Assembly: GCA_949775045.1 (NCBI GenBank)
Contig: OX459096.1
Coordinates: forward strand, 48,971,790-49,035,789
From: Metridium senile
Taxonomy: Eukaryota > Cnidaria > Anthozoa > Actiniaria > Metridiidae
Direction of reading: 5' to 3'
Length of the DNA: 64,000 bases
Numbering within the stretch: position 1 is the stretch's first letter; each line of letters opens with the position of its first letter. Below, one piece after another: positions 22,690-36,600 of the stretch. The translations under genes were made by a program, and so were the position numbers. The notes under the pieces were generated by a model. The model had not been told where the DNA came from. It made no database searches and saw nothing but the letters and a program-made list of their open reading frames with translations.

Positions 22690-24500
22690 TAAAACAGGTT
22701 TATTGTCGGTGTGACTACACAGAGGTATCAAGCAGAATGACGATGAACTGAGTACGTCTTCTCCAACACAACGGCTTGATCACTGGCTGTCGTTTTGGGG
22801 CGTGTTATAACTGGTCATTTGGAAAAACATCGGGAATCGACTTTTGATCGATAGCGGGTTTAGACCTATTCTAACCAGCATACAGCAGGATACAGTGTGG
22901 TCGGTTTGTTTAACCTACCGCCTGATATACATGACTGATAAGGATTACGCCCAAGCCTGTATGCTACATTATCAACAAGTATATCACCTTGGCTGACGAC
23001 ATTATAAGGCTAACAGGGCTTATGAATTAACCAGGGGTGAATCCAGACATTTGTCAGGGGGTGTCCAAATTGCAAATGAAGGGCTCTTAAGGGGTTAGGG
23101 GTGTAAATAAAATAGGGGTAATTGCGGCACTAGGGGGGTGTCCGGTGCTTGAAGGGACACCCCCTATATCCGCCCCTGTTATCCTTACATTAGATTTGAA
23201 GAGAGGTTTAGTATTGTTATAATCACGGTCATCATCTGGCTATTTACCTCATATTTACATCATCATCGTCAGTCGGGGCTCGTAAAAGTAATTTTCTTAT
23301 GTGACTCGGTTTGTTCCACCCACTTTAATTCCCTACAAACATTATCCTACAATTTTCACAAACAAAAAGAAAAAAGAGACAGAAAAAAAGAGAGACGATT
23401 CCTCCTAGATATTCTATATGAAGCTGAAGCATCGAACCAGCTTACGTAGAGGATGAATTGAATATGCTCTATCTGCTGGTCAAACTGTAAGCGGTAAACC
23501 CAGTTGCGCTATTAAATATTGATTTACATAAATCCGCGTTTTCACATTAGATGATGGACAATTCGTCTCTGGTAAAGTGAGAAGGGCCAACATCTATTCG
23601 GGGTAGTTTTATTGTTAGGGCTATCCATGGCTCTCTTGGGACTTCGGTCCACTAATCATTGACAATCAAATCAAATTGGGCCGGGATTTCAAACCAAAAC
23701 TGCGATGCATTCCTGTGATTTCTTTATTGCATATTTATGAACGAAAAGACGGACAATAAGAACACATACGTTATTCTTCAAAGCAAACAAAAGAAGAAAA
23801 AAAAACCTCTAAACTCTAAATAATGTGAATTCGATGAAAACCAGATGGGGTTCAAAACATTTCATTATTTTAATCAGTTCCTAACTTCATTCTTGAAAAT
23901 TCTCTAACATTTTTTGCACAAAAACCGCTGAATAAATTAAAATACAAAATGTTATTTAAGAACCATACACGTTTTGAGCTTCAAGAAGGCAAAACCTTCA
24001 AATTTTGCACGGGACTCTCTTTTTATTAGCTTAATTGAAAGAGCCTAAAAAAAATCTGTCTTATATCAACTTTTTAAAAAGAATATAATGCATATCTTTC
24101 TATTTCACTGGTCTTCTTTTCCGACTCTCTTTTATTGTTCTACTCGAGTAGCGGGTCCGTACGTGTTTGTACGGACCAGGTGAAAAAAGCCGTATGGACC
24201 CCATCACGTGACTTTTCCCGGAGGTTTTCTTAAGAGCGCACGCCGGGCAAAATACGGGTCATATGATAAATGTACTTATTGACCGAGTGGGAGGGCCGGA
24301 CAGGAAACTGAATATTTGGCTCGAGGTTATGCCAAATAACCGAGCAACGCACATGCATTCATGTTTATATGGATCATATGCTATATCTACCGCTGCATAA
24401 TCCTTTTTAATTTGTCCGGATCGACTTTACAACCACCGATTGAAAGAAATTGATCATTACCAACTTCATTACCACCAACATAGTAATTTAAAAATGTATA
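22690..24500. other. Intergenic DNA upstream of the vWA gene
   Basis: Apart from the MITE at 23032-23178 I see no gene or RNA. The promoter of the vWA gene should lie at its left side; no convincing TATA or initiator element could be picked. Confidence 0.4.
23032..23178. mobile_element. MITE with CAGGGG(C/T)GGATCCAG-like ends, hAT-like
   Basis: Starts caggggtgaatccagacat and ends with the complement atatccgcccctg; inner G-rich and C-rich arms pair. This terminal motif is typical of hAT-type MITEs. I do not see a clean 8-bp duplication, so the assignment is tentative. Confidence 0.65.
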
Positions 24501-24513
24501 AGAGCTGCTTGCT

Positions 24514-24692
24514 TAGCCTGCAAAACAGATGTTCTTTTTTTCTTTCTTGGTTTTTTTTGTTTTTTCCGGATTTTGGGGTTCCTGTGTTGTCTTGATACCC
24601 GCGAGAAACATGGGATCGTCCAACACGGGAACCCCAAAACCCGATTTTTCCAAAAAAAACTTCACAAGAACACCTGTTTTGCAGGCTACTGC
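24514..24692. mobile_element. Foldback element family C, full copy
   Basis: Outer arms agcctgcaaaacag / ctgttttgcaggct and inner arms ttttggggttcctgtgttg / caacacgggaaccccaaaa. Related single arms occur at 880-970 (ccatgtttttcccgggtatc..., cccaaaaactccacaagaaa) and 34478-34600. Confidence 0.75.
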
Positions 24693-24800
24693 TTGCTTGA
24701 AATTTATAAATAAGTTTCACTGCTACTGCCATTTACTCCCCTCCCCCTCCCTCAAGGGCAGGCTACGCACGCTAGTACTAAATCGTGTAATGCCACAACA

Positions 24801-24896
24801 CAACCTCGTTCCCATGGCCCTCTCCCTTCGCTTTTAGGTGGTTCCCGCCCCACCCCACCCAAAAGCGAAGGGAGAGGGTCCTGGGAACTAGGTTGG
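24801..24896. mobile_element. Foldback element (aacctcgttccca / tgggaactaggtt)
   Basis: ctctcccttcgcttttaggt and its complement acccaaaagcgaagggagag form a near-perfect hairpin of about 40-bp arms. Confidence 0.8.
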
Positions 24897-25007
24897 CCAC
24901 AATAAGCTGGGTTTCGTAGTTCCTGATTACGGAAACCATGTTGGAAATCGCTAAGTATATCATATGAAATATTACATCTACATTACATTACATCTACATT
25001 ACATCTA

Positions 25008-27285
<2,278 letters not shown>

Positions 27286-27410
27286 ATATATAGTTAATAT
27301 AATCTACATATTTTTTTTTTTAAACAATATTTTTTTTTTTAACAATAGTTTTGTATATATATCCATTTAATGTATTCTTAATATTTTAATGTATTTTATA
27401 GTTACTTTAA

Positions 27411-27865
27411 AGTGCACCTGACGCCCTTCATGATATTTTGCAAATCTGTTTGACATGAGGTGTATAATAAGTGTACTTAATTTTTCTTGATGTCGACATC
27501 TCCTTTCTGAGATATAAGCATTTGAAATCTGAAAATGCAAATGAAGTGACGTCTACCCAGGCCTCATTAAATATACAAAAGTTCTCTGGAAATAATTATA
27601 GCAATTTTTTAAAGCTCAATATCTGTATTACTAATATTTACACTACCATTAACATTTTTACTTCTTTACAAAAACAAGCTTGCTGTCAGCTTTCAAAAAA
27701 AACTTTGACAAATTCCTGGAATGACGTCACCTCATTTGCATTTTCAGATTTCAAATGTTTATATCTCAGAAAAGAGAGGTCGACATCAAAAAATATTAAG
27801 TACACTTATTATACACCCCATGTACAACAGATTTGCAAAATATCATGAAGGGCTTCAGGTGCACT
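27411..27865. mobile_element. TTAA-flanked MITE, 455 bp
   Basis: TTAA at 27407-27410 and 27866-27869 brackets inverted ends agtgcacctgacgcccttca / tgaagggcttcaggtgcact; long arms (about 130 bp, including tttgcattttcagatttcaa) extend inward. TTAA duplication suggests a piggyBac-type mechanism. Confidence 0.85.
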
Positions 27866-28244
27866 TTAAGTTGATTTTATTTTACAGGACCCCTTTGACA
27901 ACAGTGTTTCTTTACACTGATGGGTCATCCTTTTTAAATATTCGAATTTACATAAAAAAATAATTTTGATTGGCTTATTGACCATGGATTTTTCTTAATT
28001 GTACAATTTATTAATTGCACAGTTGCACACATCATTTTACTGTGATTATTTTTGTTTTCAAATTATTTTTTATTCAAATGTTTGGTAGATCGTGATTACA
28101 ATTTGTATATGCGTTTATACCCGCTATTTACTAGAATATTTTTACTTCAAAAACTCGTATTTATGTAGATGTATTTTTAGCACTCGTGGTATTATACTCG
28201 CTTGGTATGTTGATTAATATTCTTCTCGAACACTCTGGTATTTC

Positions 28245-28420
28245 CTCCTTTAATAGAATGAAATTTGTAACACCCTAAAAAAAATTAATTTAACTTTACT
28301 GGCATTTCGAGTTTCAGCTCTTAGTCAGAGTGACTCCGGTATCACAACTTTCATTCTATTACCTATCGTTTATATCAAACACCGACGTAGCCTATACTAG
28401 TTTACTCGCTAGTTTCCAGC
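28245..28420. repeat. Family D repeat, copy 1
   Basis: Shares both flanks (atgaaatttgtaacacc; then cattctattacctatcgttt, atatcaaacaccgacgt) with 29463-29875. Core taactttactggcatttcga corresponds to taactttattgacgtttcga there. Confidence 0.65.
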
Positions 28421-28519
28421 GAAGTCATCAGATTATGATCTTCGAAATGTTTCCAAATATGGTGGCATGTAATATGTTCCAGGTCTTTATTGGATGCCAC
28501 GGCTGTAAGGGATACAGTG

Positions 28520-28660
28520 ACTTTTTACCCTTTTAAAAATTGGTACTACATTAGTAGTTCTCCAATCACTGGTCAATTTAACCTGATCAAGTGACTGCTG
28601 AAAAAGCTGAGCCAGAATGGCCAGAATTAATGACTGACGAAACGGATCAAATTTATAGCT
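28520..28660 (-). pseudogene. LINE reverse transcriptase fragment
   Basis: Minus-strand reading ILAQLFQQSLDQVKL then TSDWRTTNVVPIFKR is the RT block upstream of the fingers motif (family pattern W..anVvPIfKkGd). Truncated on both sides. Confidence 0.65.
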
Positions 28661-28699
28661 GACAGCAAAGAAAATATATATAATAATCCACATGCGAGA

Positions 28700-28787
28700 A
28701 AACAAACAAACAAACAAACAAACAAACAAACAAACAAACAAACAAACAAACAAACAAACAAACAAACAAACAAACAAACAAACAAAA
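28700..28787. repeat. (CAAA)n microsatellite
   Basis: About 22 uninterrupted aaac units. Confidence 0.95.
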
Positions 28788-29154
28788 ACTTTCCAACCTT
28801 CCAATTAAGGTCAGAACTAACTTCGTGAAATTGAAGGACAGTCTATCTCATTTATCTATGAAAACTAAATACTTAGAAATAAGACAAAAGGAAAGAACAA
28901 ACGAAAGAACTTACAGATGTAAACGGACTGTCATGTCGGGACAGACTGGTATTCTCATGAACGAAATTAATAGCGGAAAAAACGACCGACTCAGTTGTAT
29001 TTTTCATTCACGGGATGTTGCAAGGAAACAGCGGTTCATTGTTTTTATAAATATTTCTAGCTTTAGTCTTTAACATATTTATTTTTGTAAATAATGTTTT
29101 AATTAGTTTTATCCATTTTTAAATAAGTAATTTTAAATGTGTAAATTTGTCAAT

Positions 29155-29224
29155 AAGTATTTGTAAAGCGCCTTGAGCATAGGATATGTGCCCTATAGAA
29201 ATAAATGAATTATGATTATTATTG
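29155..29224 (+). repeat. LINE 3' tail
   Basis: tttgtaaagcgccttgagca then ccctatagaaataaatgaat and a tta-rich end is the usual 3' tail of animal CR1/L2-type elements. No coding part is attached. Confidence 0.55.
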
Positions 29225-29225
29225 A

Positions 29226-29462
29226 TACACCTACTTGCAGTAAGGTTGTCATACAAAATAGAACATTTGTCACAAAAAAAAATAGAACATTTGTAATTTA
29301 GTGCGAAAGGAATTAATTAAAAGACAAAAGAGAGAGTTCAGCTTGAGTGATCTTCTTTTGTCTTTTAATCAATTCCTATCGTACTAAATCCTAATGTTCT
29401 ATATTCTTTATAACAAATGTATATTTATTGTATGACAAACCTTACTGCAAATAGGTGTAGGT
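29226..29462. mobile_element. Palindromic MITE, about 237 bp
   Basis: tacacctacttgcagtaagg and its complement ccttactgcaaataggtgta bound it; inner arms atagaacatttgt and caattcct pair too. TA-type target likely. Confidence 0.75.
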
Positions 29463-29875
29463 AATATAATGAAATTTGTAACACCGTAAAAAATGTTGAG
29501 AAATAGAATTACGAGAAGACCAGTTGTCATTTTTGTAATTTGTATATTTCGGTCTTTATCCAAAGACCATCAACTGCAAATGAATAAATTAAATTAAAGA
29601 CCGAAATATACAAATTACAAAAATGACAACTGGTCTTCTCGTAATTCTATTTCTCATCAAACTATATGCCCAAAAGAATATATGTAAAAAATATTGACTT
29701 AACTTTATTGACGTTTCGAACTTTAGCCCTTCGTCTTTAATAGCCCTTCGTCTTTTATTCCGTAGGATAAAGCTCGAAACGACAGTAAAGTTAAGTCAAC
29801 ATTTTTTACGGTGTTACAAATGTCATTTTATTACCTATCATTTATATCAAACACCGACGTCGCTAGTTTCCATTT
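29463..29875. mobile_element. Family D element, copy 2, with a nested hairpin
   Basis: Outer inverted arms gtaacaccgtaaaaaatgtt / aacattttttacggtgttac (29473-29821) enclose a second independent hairpin, arms agaaatagaattacgagaag / cttctcgtaattctatttct (29500-29655). Confidence 0.75.
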
Positions 29876-29944
29876 ATTATTATTATTATTACCGTCGCAT
29901 TTCGAACTACTGAGTAACAAATTTTTTTGTAAATGGTAAGTGTT

Positions 29945-30008
29945 AGCCTGAGAAAACAGACGTTCTTTCGCTACTTTTCCCCCGCAAGAACGTCTGTTTT
30001 CTCAGGCT
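29945..30008. mobile_element. Tiny foldback element
   Basis: agcctgagaaaacagacgtt and aacgtctgttttctcaggct are exact complements around about 24 bp. Confidence 0.85.
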
Positions 30009-30642
30009 AGGTAAGTGTTTGATAAATGTCAGTCAGAATTGGTGCGAGCAGAACTGTCAGCTCAAGTGGAAAATTTCAATATTATGATCGGCATTTTTAT
30101 AAGCAAATTTCCTGATAGAAACAAATATTTCATTTAATATTTAAAAAGACATCACCTCCACAGCTTTTTTTGGAAATTTTGAAAAAATTGATATTTTGAT
30201 ATTTTCAGTACTAGAACATGTAACGATTCTTTTGATTTTCAGTTTCTTCTCTTCTCCATTTATGATCCTCGTCTATTTTGTTTTCATTCTTTTCCGGTTT
30301 TTTTTTAATTTCTTACGTTTTCTTTATTTCATTCTCTAACTCTTTTATTCTCTTACTCTTCTCATTCTCTCTTTATTTATTTTCTTCTCTTTATTTTGGT
30401 GGTTTTTAGTTTTGTCTCCTGGATTTGTTCAGGCGTGACCAATTACCGCAAACACATATCCGGTTTTGCACGTGATCATCAATGTGAATGAAGGCATGTG
30501 GCCTTATCAACGATTTAATGGCAAGTCCATCATCTGATACTTTTATTTAAAGTTCAATAGATGACTCCAAGAACCTTCGGTTTCAGGTTATCTTTGACTT
30601 TTCAAATATCGTGTTCAGTCTATCGAACGCGAGCTAGACAAA

Positions 30643-33600
30643 ATGGTTTTTCTCGCCAACCAAGCGTGTTGTACTCGTGTTGTTGCTCTTTTCGCACTTA
30701 TTTCCACTCTACTTCGAGTTAATGGTAAGTTTGAAGGACTAGAAAAGTTGGTCTGATATCCATGACGTGATATTATCGTCAAAATTGAAGTATTAGTTAT
30801 TGTCAGAAAATGAAATGTTTGACTTGAGGTCGTCTCTTTTGTCTAGGTGTGAGCTTTGAAAAACGTGTTCAGCTGATGGATTATTTACTGCATCCAAATC
30901 GTTCATCCAAAGTAATTCGTCCAGTCTTGAATGAAGCTACCACCATCAACATAACGATAGACATGACTTTAAGCAACGTTATTGATATGGTAAGTTATAT
31001 TGATAACTTTTCATGCATAAATCCGTCTATTATACTCGTTACTGCTGGCATTATTGTGGCTAATATGAAATGAGTTTTTATTTACAAAGTATGGATCAAA
31101 TTGTTAAAATATTGTTGTAAGTTTGAATTGTTAATAGTTAAATTATAAAGTATGAATATAAACATTTATAAATCATGAACTAAAAACAAAGGTTAAAAAC
31201 AAAAATGAAATATAAACAGCATCGAATCTGTACAGCAATATCAAGAACACAATTCCTACATATTTCATCGAATTTATAAGCTAGCTTTTTTTTAATATAA
31301 AAAAAAAACTATATAAAAAACAAGCAAAATTCAGGTATTTTGTTGACAAATTCTAAACTAAAAATCAACCAATAAACATTGTTATTGTCATTGTTAGCAC
31401 TTATAGTTTTTAAGTAAAACAATTATTGTTTTATTACTAAACAATTGGCAAACAAAAAAGGTACTAAGTAGTCTTAAAACGAAAACTCACGCCATGACTT
31501 CGTGTTCCGTATTTGTGAGAAGTATTTTCAGTTCTTTCAATATTTACTCAAAATAAACATTCCAAAGTTAGCAGGCGGAAGTAGAATATAACTTACTTCG
31601 TTAATTTAGGCTAAATATGATGAATACCAATTTTATACAATAAGATAATGTATTCATTTATAAAAATTTATTAATTTATTTGTAGTTCTGTTTCATGTCA
31701 GATTATTGTCAACTTTTGGCACATTGCCGGGGCTAAAAGTGCAAATTGAACGTGATCTGTTTTCACAGATATAAAAACATGTTTATTTTCGGATATTTGA
31801 AAGGAAAATGACTATTTCGCGGTCTATACTTTTGATAAAACACAACTGAAAAAAACTTTAAAGTGAAATCGAACTATCCGTCCGTCAATGCTTTTCAAGG
31901 GGATCAATCAAAGAACTCATGAATGTTTAAAAATCCCTGGAAACGGTACACGCAATACTAGTATTAAAGTTGCAAGTTGTTGTCGATAAAGTGACATTAG
32001 TTAATATGCTATTCAACCAAACGTGTCTCGGACAGCTGTGATTGGATCACGGAACAAATTCAAACTGGTGGCTGCGGGGCTGCTTGTTCTTCTGTTTCGG
32101 TAACACGTGTTCACGTCACGCAATCTTGGTTGCACACGCGTGACCACAGGTGGTAATCTCAAATAATACGTTTTTCTTTGTAGTTTATGACATGCAAGGC
32201 TTAGTTCAAACGCAAAATAAGTCGCATCTCACTTGTGCCGAATACAATGCAAATGTGCAAAACCTATCGTTTTAATTTATTTGGATTATGTGCGACGTTT
32301 GAACTAGGCCTAAGTCACGCCAAATCATAAAACAGTGTAGATTGTGAAGCGTCTTCAAATTACAAAATAACATTCTCGAAACTGAGAGCAACTGCCTCGC
32401 CTCGAATAACCACTTTTACAGCGCTGTACATGAGCAAAAATATAGAAATATTTATTCACAAAGTTTCTTGATTCTTTAGTATATGATTTGACATGATTCA
32501 GATTCCTTAATGATTTGTTGATTCATGTTTCCGCTTCGACCCCCGCGAGTCGGAGCTCCTAATAACCCCAGAGATAAATAAACAGTACATTTTAATGGTA
32601 TTAAACTTAATTTTATTTAAATTTCCCACGCTCCCGGCCAAGGTCCCAGGTCAAGCATGACAATCCGTCTCAAGAGCAGGAAATATTTGAACTCCTACTC
32701 CTGACTCCTACGGAAATATTCACGAAAATCGTGACGGTTATTATTTCCATAATTACATAAAAAATTAGGATTCTTTCCGTCACTGAGATCAATAAATTAT
32801 CATACAACTCCCTTTCTCGCGCTGAAAATAATTGTTTGATAAATATTTTATTTTGATAGTTTTTTAAGGGTAAAATGTCGGTGATAATTAAAAATAATAC
32901 TCGTTGTGTTGTTTACGTCGTGTTCGTAATCCTTTCTATTCTAGGATGAGAAATACCAAATACTCAAATCGAATGTTTGGTTACGTCAGGTGAGTAAAGT
33001 TTATCTTGATTCCCTTGCAGGACGAAGTACGACAAATTATGACTGTTAATATGTGGTTGAGGCAGGTAAGGGTAGTATTGATAACGATAATATAATGATG
33101 GTTATGATAATGATAATGATAATGATGACAATAATGATAATGATAACGATACTAATAATGATGACGATAATGATGACAATAACGATAATGATTACGATAC
33201 TAATTATGATGTTGGTGTTAACCGACTACTGTAGGACATTAATGTTCAAGACGTTTATACCGTGCGATAAAAATGGAGACTGTGGCACGAACATCTCAAT
33301 ATACTCCCGCTCAATTTCTTGTCAGTACAGTAACATTGCCTTGCATGAACATCTTTAAAGGCACAGGCAACTGAAAGTGGATATAATTTAACAAATAGAA
33401 ACTGCCTATGTGTCACGTGAATGTGTTTACAAGCATATGAATACTATAGAACAATTCATTGGATGACGAGGGAATTCCAAGTCCAGCTTTCAGACTGCGG
33501 TCAAATATTGTTCATTTTTAAAGCAGAATTCGCTTTTCAACAAAGTTAGCTATTTCAGTATATTTTTGCGAACTAATCTTCTTTTTTGTTCGTTTTTTAA

Positions 33601-36600
33601 TGCCATATGTTAAGAAAATCAAGCGAAAATAAGACGAAAACAAAATTTATTTGTGTGGGATCCCTGATTTTTCATTGAATTCAGCTCTGAAAGCGTTGGA
33701 TTCCGCGCGGAATCCTTCGCTATCTACGTCACAGATTCGTCATCTCGGACCAATCAGCGCGAGAGTTTCTACTGTGGTATGAAATGACCGGAATTCCCTT
33801 CAATCAATATATATTGTATTTTTATAATACAAACAGAAATAGAAACCAGTTAGCTTTCCATTTACGTAAATAGATTACAGGAACTGAGAACAATCATGTC
33901 AATGAGTAGCCGTAGAGGACTTAACGAACTATACAACATTTACAACCATGAGCAGAGTGTGGTTTAATAGTACATGAAATCAGTCAGGAACAGGAACTGA
34001 GAACAAGGGGCATGTCAATGAGAAGGTAGAGGACTTAACGAACTATACAACATTTACAACCGTGAGCAGAGTGTGGTTTAATAGTACATGAAATCAGTCA
34101 GGAACAGGAACTGAGAACAAGGGGCATGTCAATGAGTAGGTAGAGGACTTAACGAACTATACAACATTTACAACCGTGAGCAGAGTGTGGTTTAATAGTA
34201 CATGAAATCAGTCAGGAACAGGAACTGAGAACAAGGGGCATGTCAAAGAGTAGGTAGAGGACTTAACGAACTATACAACATTTACAACCGTGAGCAGAGT
34301 GTGGTTTAATAGTACATGAAATCAGTCAGGAACAGGAACTGAGAACAATCATGTCAATGAGTAGGTAGAGGACTTAACGAACTATACAACATTTACATCT
34401 ACATCAGTAGGTAGTCAGATTGTGTGCTGGATCATTTGCTTGTTTTTTCGCGCGTGCGTAGTCGTTTGAACGCTATGTTTAGTTCCTGTGCTATCTAGGT
34501 ACCGCGAAAAACATAGTTCCAGCCTCGCTCGTTACAACACAGGAGACCCAAAACCCAATTTTCCCAAAAACTCCATAACGACGCCTGTTTTACAAGCTAA
34601 AAAAAATCGAAATCACATTACAGATAGTTATAACCACTTATACCTTGTTTATGTACAATATGTAAAAGTTAAGTGTATACTTAGTGCGAGGCACGCGACC
34701 GCGTTTCCATGTAAAATAAAGGAAACCCGTGACTTTAAACCTCCTCTGCGTCTAAATCCATCAAAGGAAAATACGAGGTCTGACTTCCAGTCAAAAAAGA
34801 TAAATCTCAGCAGTGACATTCTTTCGGCTACTTTTGCTGCCGGCTAGCATGCTCTGCATTCCCTTGGATGGCCAACAAGAGAGCATGTCGTTAGGGCAGC
34901 ACTAGGGCTTTTTACACTTTCTTAGACTTTTGCTATAAAAATCGTGCAGCCCTTCCAGGTTAGTCCTTAGCTCTTTTCAGAAAAAGAACAATTCCGTAAA
35001 CGATACCGTAACGAAATTTGTCATTTTCTTTTATTCCAATATCAATACTATTCGGTTCTTCAGCATTTCTGGTCAGCGGGGTCACATTTTCTTTTATTCC
35101 AAGTGCTGTACAATATCAATACTATTCGGTTCTTCAGTATTTCTGGTCAGCGGGGTCACACTTAACACCAACCGATGTGGGACAGTAGGCTCATGTCTTT
35201 GCCGTATACCAAATACACGTTTAAAATGTACTCGGAATTCACCAATACGCATTCCGTAAAGTAAAGGACTGATTAGTGAGCTGGCATGTATACTGAGATT
35301 AACCCATGGGTGTAATGCAAAGTACAAGGGACCTTTTATCTCACCACTTCTATAAAGCGTAAAAACTATGTCGATTACAACTGGAACATAGCAAAACACG
35401 AAAGCACCTACAAGACACAAAGCAGTAAAACCTGATTTTCGATTTACCATGTAGTTTCTCAACGTAGAGTTTTGATTGTCAGTTGTTTTTTGTTGTGCTT
35501 GTATATTAAGAGTTTGCTTCCTCACAGCCTTGAATATTTGAATGTACCAATATATAATACAAAATAGAAGAACGATGGGTACGACGATGCAGATAATGAT
35601 CAACGCTATTGATAGCGTAGTTCCATATAAAATAACTATGATGATATTTATCGCCCAATGGGCCACTGCTACGTAAATTAGTCTACGCATCGTAACGCGG
35701 CTGGCGTATTGATACGGATCTGTAATGGCTACGTATCTGTCATACGTAACACACGTAAGCTAGTAGAAAGACGCAGCTGATAACAGCACGTTACTGAAAT
35801 AGAAAGCTTTATCTATATCACAGTTAACATCTTGCATCAATAAATGATATAGTTGCTTAGCAACACATAGAGGTTGAGTTATAAGTCCACTAAGAAAGTC
35901 GGTAATCGCCAGAAGAGCAAGCACAACAAACCGTTGTTCATGTAGAGCTTCATACTTTACTACGACGAAGAGAGTTACACCATTAAAGAAAACCACGGCA
36001 GGAATCAACAAAAGATGAACTACGACAGAAACTAAACTGGATGTATTGACAGCTTTGTTGGTTAGAGGTGGTTGCCAAGTGATAGGTTGCCAAGTGATAG
36101 GATCAGTAAACAGACACTGACTTGGAATGGCAGTCGAGTTGTTCATTTTCGTTGTGAAATCACCATCGATGTTGAAAACGGGATAACAATAAGTGAAGTG
36201 TATACAGTAGTTTTCGTTCTTGGAACTAACGCCTAAAAAGCACGAACAACTATTGTAACCATTGGACAGATGTTTTGGTCAGTTTATTTTTAAAACCCTC
36301 TAATTGCTGGCACTTGTTAATAGTACAATACTAACTGATAATCATGGACTGTTATTGATTTGAATTATATTGTATACTTGGGTGGTTGTTGTCCCTTCTT
36401 TGTCAGCGACACGAATATGGGGGAAACGCTTTAAAAGAACAAATTCAATTAGATTAAATAATCTGTCGGTTACAGTTCGCCAGAACTTTCATATAATTGA
36501 TAAAAGTTTTTGAACAATGAAACGACAACAAATAAGATAATTCAGTGCTATATTGGCAGATAATGCTTGTACACGCAATAGAAGTTCATAGATAATTTAG

